Positions 1-8,730 of a stretch of DNA of 64,000 bases are shown one piece after another (positions within the stretch are counted from its first letter, which is position 1; the number at the start of each line of letters is the position of its first letter). The notes under the pieces were generated by a model. The model was not told the origin of the DNA. It saw only the letters and a list, made by a program, of their open reading frames with translations, and did not search any database. Source of the DNA: Yponomeuta sedellus (lineage: Eukaryota > Arthropoda > Insecta > Lepidoptera > Yponomeutidae); NCBI GenBank assembly GCA_934045075.1, contig OW203747.1, forward strand, positions 8,390,357 to 8,454,356. Reading direction: 5' to 3'. The translations under genes and the position numbers were made by a program.

Positions 1-778
1 AGAGCTGCCTACGACTGTTGCCAGGCACAAAACGTTGGTACTCGCGAACGTAGCAAAAACGGCAATATTCCGTTTCCCTGAGGACAAATAAATAAGAAAA
101 GAAGGCCAGAGATAGCGCGGGAAAGGTGTTATAAATTCGCTCAGTGCCCATTATAAAATGAGAAGTTAGTCAGTTTTTAAACACGCTGGAAGTTCAAAGT
201 GTGCGACTGCAATCTTTATTTAAAAATGTACCCGTTGTATTTGGGTTCTAAAGTTGAAAGTTGAGTCGTAAAGCGTGCAAAAGTCTCCTAAAAGGGGTCC
301 TTATGAAAATAAATGCGGCTTGTCTTTAAAAACTTTTAACAGGTTCAGGGGTATGCGCGCAAATGTTACGCAGAAAAATGTTTCGAGTTTTTGACAGCCT
401 CACAAAAGGGAGGTACAACCTCCGTTGCCGTTCTCACCAACGCTTTTTGAGAGCACCTTATACTTTTTGGCTCACCAAACTGTGCAGAATGCGGAAGCAT
501 TGAGGACGCCTATCATATTTCTGTGGAATGTGCCCGGAACGAAACTATAAAAAGACATTTAATTCATCATTCGTATGAGGTGTGTACTGCAGTGATCTGG
601 CGTTGCCGCACTCGGAAGAGGCCAGGGTAGTGATTAAATTAGTGTCATTTGGTCTCAAAGCAAGAAAAAGTGATAATTTAAATAATTACTTGGTAAGGTG
701 TTAGTAATTATTAAGCATCATTTGGATGACACGGTCACGTTGTGTACCAAACCCTTAAATAAAGATTTCAAAAAAAAG
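1..778 (+). pseudogene. LINE ORF2 3' end (jockey/R1/CR1 group) plus 3' UTR, degenerate
   Basis: Non-LTR retrotransposon remnant. Around 481-531 the + strand reads CAECGSIEDAYHISVEC, a C-x2-C-x8-H-x4-C array. Such a CCHC knuckle sits near the C-terminus of reverse-transcriptase ORFs in R1/jockey-type LINEs. The preceding residues (LFGSPN) also fit that context. A stop codon interrupts the frame just upstream and another follows the motif, so it is not coding. The 3' side ends with AATAAA near 759 and a short A run at 771-778, as expected for a LINE terminus. The left boundary is outside the window or unclear; 1-380 shows no readable protein. The clade is not fixed. Confidence 0.55.
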
Positions 779-848
779 CTCCGTTGGCGTTTCCCTTTTT
801 TTATTCAGTAACTAGAGTGTTTTCGACTTGACTATTTGTAAGTATTGG

Positions 849-1148
849 AGAGCTCGTGGCCTTGTCGAACTGAGTGATTCGAATCAATCACTTGAGTTAA
901 ACAACAACAGGCGCGGTCAGCTATAGTATGGTTGACCGTCCTGTGACTACCGCTACGTGCATTTTACTGAGCGTTTTCGTGCTTCGCAAGGCACGGTAAG
1001 ACCTTGGTGCCGGCTGTCATGTAATGGCAGTTGTTAAGTAATGACAGTGAGGCCTGCCTCTGTCTTACAATCCTCCACCAACCTGGAGTTGGTCCGGTGG
1101 TAGAGTTTGGCCTCACCTTCCTGTGATCTAGGAAGAGACCTCGGTACC
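849..1148 (+). repeat. 5S-SINE copy, 3'-truncated
   Basis: Starts with the family head 'gctcgtggcc', has the 5S-like blocks 'caacaacaggcgcggtca' and 'ggttgaccgtcctgtgacta', and the body 'ggtgccggctgtcatgtaat'. It lacks the terminal 'ggggacatacaagggttg'. Fairly diverged from other copies, so old. Confidence 0.8.
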
Positions 1149-1149
1149 G

Positions 1150-1250
1150 CTTGAAATTGTCATTCCTCAGTGGGCACGCGTGTTTATTAAGTCCATACTC
1201 TTTCTGAGAGAAGGTCTGTGGCATGTTTTCGGACGCAGCTGTTAACAGCT
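1150..1250 (+). repeat. RTE-type 3' tail of a SINE-D element
   Basis: The motif 'cagtgggcacgcgtg' followed by 'aagtccatactctttctgag' matches the tail found at 10548, 47880, 49783 and 54660. This tail is the RTE-like 3' end used by common lepidopteran SINEs. It directly abuts the 5S-SINE copy. Confidence 0.5.
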
Positions 1251-1295
1251 GTGTTATGTAGTATTGTTCTAAAGCCTAACTCCTTAAGACCTGTT

Positions 1296-1545
1296 TAAAA
1301 ACCTATTTGGAGGCTAAAAATTTCACCCATGCCGGGACCTCTGGCTATCTGTGCCAGCGCTCTTACCAACTGAGCTAGTGGGCAACTCACCGGCATCAGC
1401 GAAATTTTGAATCTCTTTACAATATTCTTTGTATTACGTACAGGCAGCGACATCTGGTGGAAGTAATTTGCATCACTTGCAGCCCCGAGTACCTACTTTG
1501 CAGTTAGGTTTTTTACATCGGAATGATATCGCTGTACCCACATGA
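1296..1545 (-). repeat. SINE-A copy, nearly full length
   Basis: On the minus strand it reads from 'catgtgggtacagcgatat' through a ~170 bp 5' region, a degraded tRNA-like core (box A 'tagctcagttgg' near 1365-1380) and the ending 'cctccaaataggttttt'. Part of box B is deleted. The 5' boundary is preceded by 'tagtataatcatg'-like sequence, the same junction as at 4780-4790. Confidence 0.75.
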
Positions 1546-1555
1546 TTATACTCTT

Positions 1556-1870
1556 TTTAACTGCCACTTCAGCTCGCTAATTCTCTGAGCTATGTCGATA
1601 ACTTTGGTTTTCAGTCGGATGCATTCGTTACGAATCCTATCTTTCAGAGAAACTCCGAGCATGGCTCTCTACATAGCTCGCTGAGCGACTTTGAACTGGT
1701 GGACCAGCCCTTTCTTGAGTGTACATGTCTCGGCTCCGTAGGTCATCACAGGTAGGATGCATTGATTGAAAGCTTTAATTTTCAAACATTGCGGTATGGA
1801 TGACGAGAAGACTCAGCGTTTTTTCCCAAACGCAGCCAAGCCCAGCTGGATCCTCCTTTTGAACACAATA
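1556..1870 (-). pseudogene. RTE-type LINE ORF fragment (RT C-terminal region)
   Basis: Minus-strand translation gives MTYGAETC, then FKVAQRAM, RAMLGVSLKDRIRNECI and AQRISELKWQ, interrupted by at least two stops. YGAET and the LGVSLKDR block are typical of RTE-clade endonuclease/reverse transcriptases common in Lepidoptera. A stop replaces a residue between the two RAM blocks. 1871-2100 downstream shows nothing recognisable. Confidence 0.8.
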
Positions 1871-2099
1871 CAGACTAATGCCGTTATGGGTCTTGTAAAT
1901 CCGCATGTGATACACGGAACGCGGCGGAACTAACCCCGGTATGTGATGCTACCAATTTCCTGACACCACCTTCACATAATACAGCGAGGGATTCCGTGTT
2001 ACGTACTTTTTCCTCCCTAAAGGTGGGCGTAGACTTGCGCATTTAGCACGTCGCTGACTGCCTTACTAGTCATTCGTTTAACTATTAAGCCAGAGGTCG

Positions 2100-2362
2100 T
2101 GTTTTGGACTCCTGCTGGTGGCCGCCATTTTTTCAGAAAGATAGATACAGTAATTTTCTTAGTTAAGCATTATTCGTATGTATATGAAATAATTTGATCT
2201 ATTTGTACATCTTCTTCCGTCTCCAACATATTGCTCCAGTTCATCTAAAGGGTGTCTGTAAGTGATCACTTTTAGATAAAGCTGCCGTCTATACTCTTAG
2301 GTTAAGAAATATATATGTATAATTTTCTTTTTTATGTACAATAAAGTTTTCTCTATCTCTAT
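2100..2362 (+). repeat. LINE 3' UTR-like segment
   Basis: Contains 'gtaagtgatcacttttagat' followed by 'gccgtctatactctta' and ends near 'tgtacaataaagttttctc'. This hairpin plus AATAAA layout recurs in lepidopteran CR1/jockey LINE 3' ends, and related segments lie at 14990 and 45570 on the opposite strand. Confidence 0.45.
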
Positions 2363-2561
2363 ATGTCTATCTACCGTTTACTTAAACACTTTGTACTAAT
2401 TAGTACAAAAAGCATCAGTCAGCGTGTAGTGATATATTTGTGATGTCCATGCCTGTGATGTTATAAAAGCTGTGCAATCCTAGCAATCCTAGTATCAGAC
2501 GAGGGCAAGCTACTATATTGACTTGAGTTTAAAAATAACTTTGTATAGAAAATGTACAATA

Positions 2562-2885
2562 CTACATTAACACGAAAACGAAATCGTAAACGAATGGATT
2601 TCCATTTAGGATTTGCAGCGATATCATAGATAAATCCGATACTGTAATAATTTCAATATTATACTCATTTCGAGGCTTGCCCTTATTGATTCTAAATTGG
2701 TAAAAGTACACATTATTGACGAAGCAAATGTTACAATTTTGTTCCGTATTAACTTTCAAAGTTTTTTCGCTGTTTGATTTCTCGCGTTCAGACACAGATG
2801 TTTCCACAAAGTAAAGGAAACAAAATAGAGCACGACACATTTTAATAGAAAATTTAGACCGAAAATCGACGTATTCATAGAACAT
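2562..2885 (-). CDS. Hypothetical 107-codon open frame, possible small secreted protein
   Basis: A complete minus-strand frame with ATG at 2885 and a stop near 2562. An internal ATG (M17 of the frame) starts MCRALFCFLYFVETSVS, which resembles a secretion signal, followed by a polar region with two cysteines (NCNIC). I recognise no family. It does not overlap any repeat I identified, which sets it apart from most frames here. No splice sites, Kozak context or homology were evaluated, and in AT-rich DNA a frame of this size can arise by chance. Most likely non-coding. Confidence 0.12.
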   Translation of the reverse strand: MFYEYVDFRSKFSIKMCRALFCFLYFVETSVSEREKSNSEKTLKVNTEQNCNICFVNNVYFYQFRINKGKPRNEYNIEIITVSDLSMISLQILNGNPFVYDFVFVLM

Positions 2886-2942
2886 ACATATATACCTACA
2901 TATTAAAGATAATTACCAATCACGATTACTCAGGAGTCGTCG

Positions 2943-3170
2943 TCGTCAGGCTATACTAGTCCACTGTTGGACATAGCCTTCCCCTAAAGAGCGCTACGTT
3001 GTGCTATCATAGGGGGTAATGCCCATAGTCCCCACGCTGAGCATGCGGTTTGGGGATCGCAGTTCAGTGGAATTGTACTGCAGGAGGCGCTGCTGCCCAC
3101 CCCCCGGTTTGTGTCCCTTAGTCGCCTTTTACGACACCCGCGGGAAGAATTGGGTATTCGGAAGCGGGAA
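2943..3170 (-). repeat. Repeat E copy
   Basis: Minus copy of a ~260 bp unit. It has the head 'cccgcgggtgtcgtaaaagg' (on the minus strand), a middle with 'ccccctgcagtacaattc'-like sequence, and the 3' end 'ccaacagtggactagtatag'. Other copies: 9192, 46503 and 50668. Confidence 0.7.
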
Positions 3171-3248
3171 GGTACTCAGGAGTACTCCTGAGTACCTATA
3201 TACAATAATTACTAAAAGAATTTGGTGATAACATACTGCCTATTATAA

Positions 3249-3500
3249 AATTAGCGAGCTGAAGTGGCAGTGGGCTGGCCATATCTTGTGAAGAACCGAC
3301 AACCGTTGGAGTAAGCGTGTTGTTGAGGGGAGACCGCGACTCGACAAACGTATTGTAGGACGCCCTCCGACCAGGTGGGATGACAATCTGCGAAACCGCA
3401 GGTAGATGCTGGATGCGGCAAGCTGAAGACAGGACGCTATGGCGCTCATTAGGGTTATGCCCAGCAGTGGACTACATAATATAGCCTGAAGAAGAATAAG
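3249..3500 (+). pseudogene. RTE LINE 3' terminus (ORF end and tail)
   Basis: + strand codes for ISELKWQWAGHIL, then degenerate sequence corresponding to RRxxxNRWSK, GRPPTRWDD and WMRQAEDRTLWRSL, ending with 'gcccagcagtggactacata' and 'gcctgaagaagaataag'. This is the C-terminus and 3' tail of the same RTE family seen inverted at 22003, 23964, 26428 and 38325. In-frame stops show decay. Confidence 0.8.
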
Positions 3501-3939
3501 AAAATACTGCCTATTCTGGAAAAAAAGTAAAAATTATTTCTTTTAAAATTATTTGGCATTTTGACCGCTCGCAACTAGCTGACGACGCTTGAGCGCGCGC
3601 TTTATTTGACGCACGAATGTGCACGCACCTTCACTACGCATTTCATTCTCCGCCCCGTAACGCCGGGTACTTTGGCCGCGTAAGGTAAATTTTTATGTTT
3701 GATGTTGCGTTTATTTATTATATTTCGTACGGCTCCTTGTTTGCAACAGGGATTCCCGTTTGTTATTTGTGAAGTTTGCAGATTTGTGCCGTAATTAGAG
3801 GCGTTTTGATAGGCTTTGCGCTCACATTGCTTTGTTTTATCTAAAGGTCACGGCAAAACAATCCTACATTTTTGTGGCTAGGGGAAGCAATATAATAATC
3901 CGTAAAAAATATTCTTATTTCTTATTCATTCGGTTAGGT
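3501..3939. other. Unassigned sequence
   Basis: Contains a GC-richer stretch (3560-3690, with 'gagcgcgcgctttatttgac') and AT-rich remainder. I see no coding frame, repeat terminus or RNA structure here. Confidence 0.3.
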
Positions 3940-4020
3940 ATAGTCGTGATCAGATCCGTTTAATATATAAATATGATATATTTGTTTAATATTAGAAATA
4001 TTATGAATAAATATTACTTT
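3940..4020 (-). repeat. Penelope-like terminal segment, inverted partner of 5508-5585
   Basis: About 80 bp ('cgtgatcagatccgtttaat' to 'gaataaatattacttt') is the reverse complement of 5508-5585. The 5508-5720 block carries the 'aacgtcggg' terminus seen beside Penelope-like coding remnants at 12.6 kb. The pair brackets about 1.5 kb filled with SINE-A material. Confidence 0.5.
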
Positions 4021-4058
4021 ATTTAATTTCATTCTATTTATTTGGGTGGTTTTTAAAA

Positions 4059-4236
4059 TTTTAAAAAACCTATTTAGCTGTCCGTGCCCGAGGTTCGAAC
4101 ACGCAACCTCTGGCACGGATAGCCAGAGGTTGCGGGTTCGAATCCCGGCATGGGTGAAATTTTTTGCCTCTAAATAGGTTTTTTAAATTTGTCCTTAGCA
4201 CGGGTTAGTGCATTAAAAATAAAAATAGTATAATCA
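4059..4236. repeat. SINE-A inserted as a foldback
   Basis: Left side (4059-4113) is an inverted SINE-A 3' half: 'aaaaaacctatttag', then an inverted box B and 'caacctctgg'. Right side (4119-4236) is the same half in direct orientation: 'ccagaggttgcgggttcg', 'cctctaaataggttt' and the tail ending 'tagtataatcatg'. The arms meet at 'cacggatag'. No box A is present. Confidence 0.75.
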
Positions 4237-4405
4237 TGCTTTTTAAAATGTCAAAATCTATATATTTTATTTGAATTTCATGAAATTTCATTAAATTTTA
4301 GATTGAATTGGTAATGTGCAAAGATGTTTGATTTAAAAAGTGTGTTTTTCGATAAAAAGACCTATAAAGATTATTTACACTTTTTTAGTCCTTAAAGACA
4401 TGTAC
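4237..4405 (+). repeat. AT-rich repeat, copy 1
   Basis: Starts at 'gctttttaaaatgtcaaaat' and runs to 'ccttaaagacatgtact'. It is almost identical to 5097-5266 and more distantly matches 25684-25840. Function and class unknown. Confidence 0.6.
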
Positions 4406-4646
4406 TATAACATTAAATCATTAAATCATATCATTATCAAGCACTATACTATTTAATATCGGAAACTGATACTATGATATTACTGAAAACAAACAGTTGT
4501 TTTATTGTTTATGAATTTAATATCACAGTTATGCTGTATATGACGCTCCTTATCTATATTATTAACATTAACTATCTGTGGGAAATACTGAAGAATCGTG
4601 ACAATATTCCAGCGTGACTATTATTTATCTAACAAGTTTGTGATGT
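4406..4646. other. Unassigned AT-rich spacer
   Basis: Lies between the duplicated AT-rich block and the next SINE-A foldback. No feature recognised. Confidence 0.3.
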
Positions 4647-4787
4647 AAAAAACCTATTTAGAGGCTAAAAATTTCACCAGAGGTTGCGGGTTCGAATCCC
4701 GGCATGGGTGAAATTTTTAGCCTCTAAATAGGTTTTTAAATTTGTCCTCAGCACGGGTTAGTGCATTAAAAATAAAAATAGTCTAAT
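4647..4787. repeat. SINE-A foldback, second example
   Basis: Inverted 3' end 'aaaaaacctatttagaggct' to 'aaatttcacc' (4647-4678) is followed directly by a plus-strand 3' half from 'agaggttgcgggttcgaat' through 'cctctaaataggttttt' to the tail at 4787. The hairpin arms span about 30 bp around box B. Confidence 0.75.
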
Positions 4788-5096
4788 CATGTGGGTACAG
4801 TGATATCGTTCCGATGTAAAACCTAACTGCAAAGTAGGTAGTCGGGGCTGTAAGTGATGCAATTTGCTTAAGCCAGATGTCGCTGCCTGTACGTAATACA
4901 GAGAATAGTGTAAAGAGGTTCGAAATTTCACTGATGCCGGTGAGTCGCCCATTGGCTCAATTGATAGAGCGCTGGCACGGATAGCCAGAGGTTGCGGGTT
5001 CGAATCCCGGCATGGGTGAAATTTTTTGCCTCTAAATAGGTTTTTAAATTTGTCCTTAGCACGGGTTAGTGCATTAAAAATAAAAATAGTATAATC
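4788..5096 (+). repeat. SINE-A, longest full copy
   Basis: Begins 'catgtgggtacagtgatatc', has a ~160 bp 5' region ('gtcgctgcctgtacgtaata', 'gtaaagaggttcgaaatttc'), a tRNA-like core at 4947-5018 and a 3' part with 'cctctaaataggttttt' and 'gcacgggttagtgcatt'. The core has box A-like 'tggctcaattgat' and a good box B 'gggttcgaatccc'. Its D-arm and acceptor pairing are degraded. Because the tRNA-like block is internal, the 5' region may be a later addition or part of a composite. The start abuts the tail of the preceding copy without spacer. Confidence 0.85.
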
Positions 5097-5266
5097 ATGC
5101 TTTTTAAAATGTCAAAATCTATATATTTTATTTGAATTTCATGAAATTTCATTAAATTTTAGATTGAATTGGTAATGTGCAAAGATGTTTGATTTAAAAA
5201 GTGTGTTTTTCGATAAAAAGACCTATAAAGATTATTTACACTTTTTTAGTCCTTAAAGACATGTAC
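5097..5266 (+). repeat. AT-rich repeat, copy 2 of a ~290 bp direct duplication
   Basis: 4119-4405 and 4978-5266 are near-identical over about 290 bp, including SINE-A box B, its tail and this AT-rich block (offset about 861 bp). This suggests a local duplication after SINE-A inserted next to the AT-rich repeat. Confidence 0.7.
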
Positions 5267-5333
5267 GTTTACAATCACAAGATAGGTACACTTTTTTAAT
5301 TCACAAACTTAGTGCACACGATGTTCTAAATTC

Positions 5334-5509
5334 AATTTACTTTATCCTCTAGAGAATAAAAACGGCTTTTCCACTTAGATATTGAAGATTAAAAATACTC
5401 TTTCCGAGATGGTGGGATGAAAATTTACTTTATCCTCTAGAGAATAAAAACGGCTTTTCCACTTAGATATTGAAGATTAAAAATACTCTTTCCGAGATGG
5501 TGGGATGAA
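5334..5509 (+). repeat. 88-bp tandem duplication, two copies
   Basis: Unit containing 'tttatcctctagagaataaa' and 'tccgagatggtgggatgaaa' occurs at 5334-5421 and 5422-5509, apparently identical. A recent tandem duplication with no recognised function. Confidence 0.9.
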
Positions 5510-5836
5510 AAGTAATATTTATTCATAATATTTCTAATATTTAACGAATATGTCATATATATTAAACGGGTCTAACCACGATTATTTATTGGGTAAAACG
5601 TAATTACCTTTTCCCGACTACCCACAATAGTTGACTGTACTCGCCACTTCAGCCAACCCGAGACCACGGCAACTATAACGCTGCGGAAACGTCGGGAAAT
5701 AAGGTAATTACGTTTACTATATAACTATATTAGTAGACTACTTGTATGAAAAAAATATTTCTCCTTGACAAAATAGAATAAAAATAAATAAAGTAATGTT
5801 TCTTCATAATATTTCTGATATTAAACGAATATATCA
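5508..5836. repeat. Penelope-like terminal sequence with internal foldback
   Basis: 5508-5585 is the inverted partner of 3940-4020. 5593-5618 ('gtaaaacgtaattacc' side) and 5691-5717 ('ggtaattacgtttac' side) are inverted around a centre that includes 'gagaccacggcaac'. A degraded third copy of the flanking motif lies at 5790-5836. The 'gaaacgtcggg' motif also sits at the 3' end of Penelope-like remnants at 12.6, 38.9 and 59.0 kb. Confidence 0.5.
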
Positions 5837-6680
5837 ATCCTATTATTAGTTAGCTGCTTTGGTTTTGTCTATCTGTCGTAAATACATTGCCACTTTCGAA
5901 CCCTAGTCTCTGCTCTCCTGAATACAAGCTTGTGCTTACGTATTTGTGTAGTTTGCTTTGGTATGTGTATATTCCAGGATTAGCGGGGCGCCTGCAACGT
6001 TATTAGATTTAAGCCGAGGAAAGATGAGATATTCTAAGCCTCCGCTCATTAACTATCTTAAGGCGAAATCAGACGACTACCATTTTGCCTATTTATGTCA
6101 TTTGAAATACGAAGATCAAGCTACTCATTGTTAAATAACCTCTTAGTGTTAAAACACAGCACTTGAACTAGAAAAAAACTAATTTACTATATTAATAAAA
6201 CGTTTGCTTGATGAACGTCACAGCTGTTAGTTTCAACATTTATCAATTATTTGGAGAAGCTTGGAGAATTTGGAGAGACAGTAGTACTTTCAAACTTAAC
6301 TAACCTATGCAGCACAGTAACTTATAAGTTAAAATGTATACTGCAATTGTAACTACGTATCTTTTTTTTGTCGTATACGTTATACGTTAACTACTGCTTT
6401 ATAAATTATTTAATCTGTATAAAGCAGTTAACCTTTGCCTAATCTAGTTTTTTCTCGGACTGAGTTATAGTACAGCATATTCTAGTTTATGACAAGTCAA
6501 GTGATTGTGGTGTCTGGTAGCTATTTTGCTTGTTATTAATTATCTTTTAACTTAGATCAAACATCGAAGAAATTGCTATCTGCAATAATTCTGCCAATTG
6601 TAGCTCTTCTTTTGTTTGTAACTGTTGTCCCTGTAATTATTTTCTGGTGTATACAATAAAGAATATTCTTATCTTATATT
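5837..6680. other. Unassigned; LINE-like 3' end at the right edge
   Basis: No coding frame or repeat recognised across most of it. 6640-6680 ends 'ggtgtatacaataaagaat' plus a 'tcttatcttat' tail, a 3' end style repeated at 16620 and 57480, so a LINE or SINE tail is likely there. Confidence 0.3.
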
Positions 6681-6839
6681 ATCGTATCGAATGCCGAATG
6701 AATTCACCAAGAGGACCAACAATGTGGTGCTGCCAACCGTAGCCTTAAATGTTCCCCCTTTTTTTAACAACCATTAACAATAAAAAACACAGGAGTTCCA
6801 AAAATAGAAACTACCGCAAAGCAAAGCTAACATTAATTT

Positions 6840-7030
6840 AAACTGTGACGTCGGAGATTCAGCGTGCGACGTCATGTCGAATGCCACCGCGAAATGCTAA
6901 GTAACAATTAGCTAAATGCATGGTAACTACAACGGTGCTGCGAGGCGCGGATTTGTGAATACTAATGCTTGCCTCAGTTTGCGAAGTGAGAGCCTATTAG
7001 GAGGAAAAGACGGGAGTGAATAGTGCTTTT
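6840..7030 (+). repeat. Local ~180-bp unit, copy 1
   Basis: Runs from 'aactgtgacgtcggagattc' to 'gaatagtgct'. Internal landmarks are 'gcgtgcgacgtcatgtcgaa', 'caattagctaaatgcatgg', 'gcgcggatttgtgaatacta' and 'cctattaggaggaaaagacg'. Found only here and at 7196 and 7652 in this window. Confidence 0.85.
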
Positions 7031-7195
7031 AAAGCTTGACAACGTATTGCTCTGGAGTGTTCCACACAAAAAATCTGGGAAACTTTATTAAACATAAATT
7101 GCTTCGTTCACAATTTAATAACAATACAACCAATAATAACAAAAAGTACCAGCGAGGAAAGCCAATAACAATGCAATCTTACGGCGTGTAGCTTA

Positions 7196-7392
7196 CAAAT
7201 TCAGACTGTGACGACCGGCTTGCAGTGTGCGACGTCATGTCGAATGCAATTAAGAAACAATTAGCTAAATGCATGGTAACTACTACGGTGCTGCGAGGCG
7301 CGGATTTGTGAATACTAATGCTTGCCACAGTTTGCGAAGTGAGAGCGTGAGAGCCTATTAGGAGGAAGAGACGGAACTGAATAGTGCTGATT
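7196..7392 (+). repeat. Local ~180-bp unit, copy 2
   Basis: Shares all landmarks with copy 1 but has 'aattaag' in place of the 'caccgcgaaatgctaag' segment and a small duplication 'gagagcgtgagagcc'. Offset from copy 1 is about 355 bp. Confidence 0.85.
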
Positions 7393-7524
7393 GAGTCCAA
7401 TGAGATACTCTAGACTATTGAACACCAGACGATTTGAGAAACTATTATTAAAAAATACATACATACTAAGCAAGTGAATAATAATTTAATTACTGTCATT
7501 CACCATAAAAAGGTTCTAATACTT

Positions 7525-7612
7525 ATGTTTAGTAGCGACACATGGGTGTGGTAAAAAATCGAGAAAGTAGGATTAATGCAATAGAAATGAGGTCCTTGAG
7601 AATGATGTATAA
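7525..7612 (+). pseudogene. RTE-like LINE fragment
   Basis: + strand gives TWVW, then after a frameshift RESRINAIEMRSLRMMYKA, matching the block after the RT core of lepidopteran RTE-type LINEs (AEMRSLR context). Only ~80 bp remain. It probably belongs to the same subfamily as the 62195-62655 fragment. Confidence 0.6.
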
Positions 7613-7651
7613 AGCTACTTAGCATGACAGTAAACGTAGCTTGAACTTACT

Positions 7652-7782
7652 AATTCAGGCTGTGACGACAGACTTGCAGCGTGCGACGTGAAGTCGAATG
7701 TCACCGCAAAATGCTAAGTAACAATTAGCTAAATGCATGGAAAACGAATCTGCGAAGCGCGGATTGGTGAATACTAATGCTT
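7652..7782 (+). repeat. Local ~180-bp unit, copy 3, truncated
   Basis: Matches copies 1 and 2 from 'ctgtgacgacagacttgcag' to 'gtgaatactaatgcttg', with an internal deletion around 'catggaaaacgaatc'. It stops exactly where the 5S-SINE begins, so the SINE landed in it or recombined with it. Confidence 0.8.
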
Positions 7783-7930
7783 GAAGCGCTCGTAACCTAG
7801 TCGAACCGAGTGATTGGAACCAATCACTGCAGTTAAGCAACAACAGGCACGGTCAGGTGCAGGATGGGTGACCGTCCCGTGACTACCGCTATTGGCATTT
7901 TTCCGAGCGCTTCCGTGCTTTGCAAGGCAA
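7783..7930 (+). repeat. 5S-SINE 5' part
   Basis: Good head ('gaagcgctcgtaacctagtc'), 5S-like blocks 'agttaagcaacaacaggc' and 'ggatgggtgaccgtcccg', then 'gagcgcttccgtgctttgc'. It is cut off at about 7930 by the foldback element. Confidence 0.85.
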
Positions 7931-8253
7931 ATACACTATTCCTTTTTTACAACTTTTACAAATTTATTTTTGGTCGGACCGGGCGACAGGGAAGTTTACT
8001 ATAATAATTTAAATTTTAATTATTTTATTTTGTATAATATTTTATTTTGTATTGTTTGATAACAATATCGTGTTTTCCCCGACGCCTTATATCTGTCTAC
8101 TCCGACGAGTAGTCAAAAGCCCATGGGTACAAAATAAAATAATTAAAATTTAAATTATTATAATAAACTTCCCTGTCGCCCGGTCCGACCAAAAATAAAT
8201 TTGTAAAAGTTGTAAAAAAGGAATAGGGTATTTGCCTTGCAAAGCACGGAAGC
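7909..8253. repeat. Long young foldback carrying SINE sequence in both arms
   Basis: Arms 7909-8034 and 8129-8253 are inverted copies of ~125 bp with about two mismatches. A 94-bp spacer at 8035-8128 separates them. The outer ~22 bp of each arm is 5S-SINE ('gcttccgtgctttgcaagg'); the inner part is unrelated ('ggtcggaccgggcgacaggg'). Confidence 0.9.
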
Positions 8254-8730
8254 TATAATTAGTATGACATACAATCTAAACGAAGGTTTTTTTATATATA
8301 TCATATATATAATTTTAATTTTAAATTAATGCTACTTTGTTTTTATCTATTTTTTGTTTTTATTTGTCAATTTGACTTTGTTTTTATCATTGCTACTGCT
8401 TTTATGCTTAATATTATTCTTGATGGCTTTAAATGGGTTTAATAACTATGTATAAACAAAAAAAAGGAAAGGAAAAGGAAAACAGAAAAAGGAGAAAGCA
8501 AAAAGAAAAAAAAGAAGAAAAAAAGGAAAGAAAAAGGAAAAGTACAGGAAAACGAAAGAAAAAAAAAAAACATTTAAAACCATAATTAATTTAAGATCGA
8601 CATTCTTATTTGATTTATCGCAATTTAATATTTTCATTTTATATTTTAATGTAATAAAATCGACTAAGGCTAAGAATATAGTACTATAAATAGAGCATCT
8701 TTTTAAATCATATGACATAATTTTAACATC
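8254..8730. other. Unassigned AT-rich and purine-rich stretch
   Basis: Very AT-rich, with an A/G-rich run at 8459-8570. A minus-strand frame through the purine run translates to F/L/S-rich low-complexity sequence and is not a gene. Confidence 0.4.

Noticed and set aside
4947..5018. tRNA gene
   Set aside because: Good box B and partial box A, but the D arm, anticodon arm and acceptor do not all pair and the block sits inside a repeated SINE. The same holds for the heads of SINE-B, SINE-C and SINE-D.
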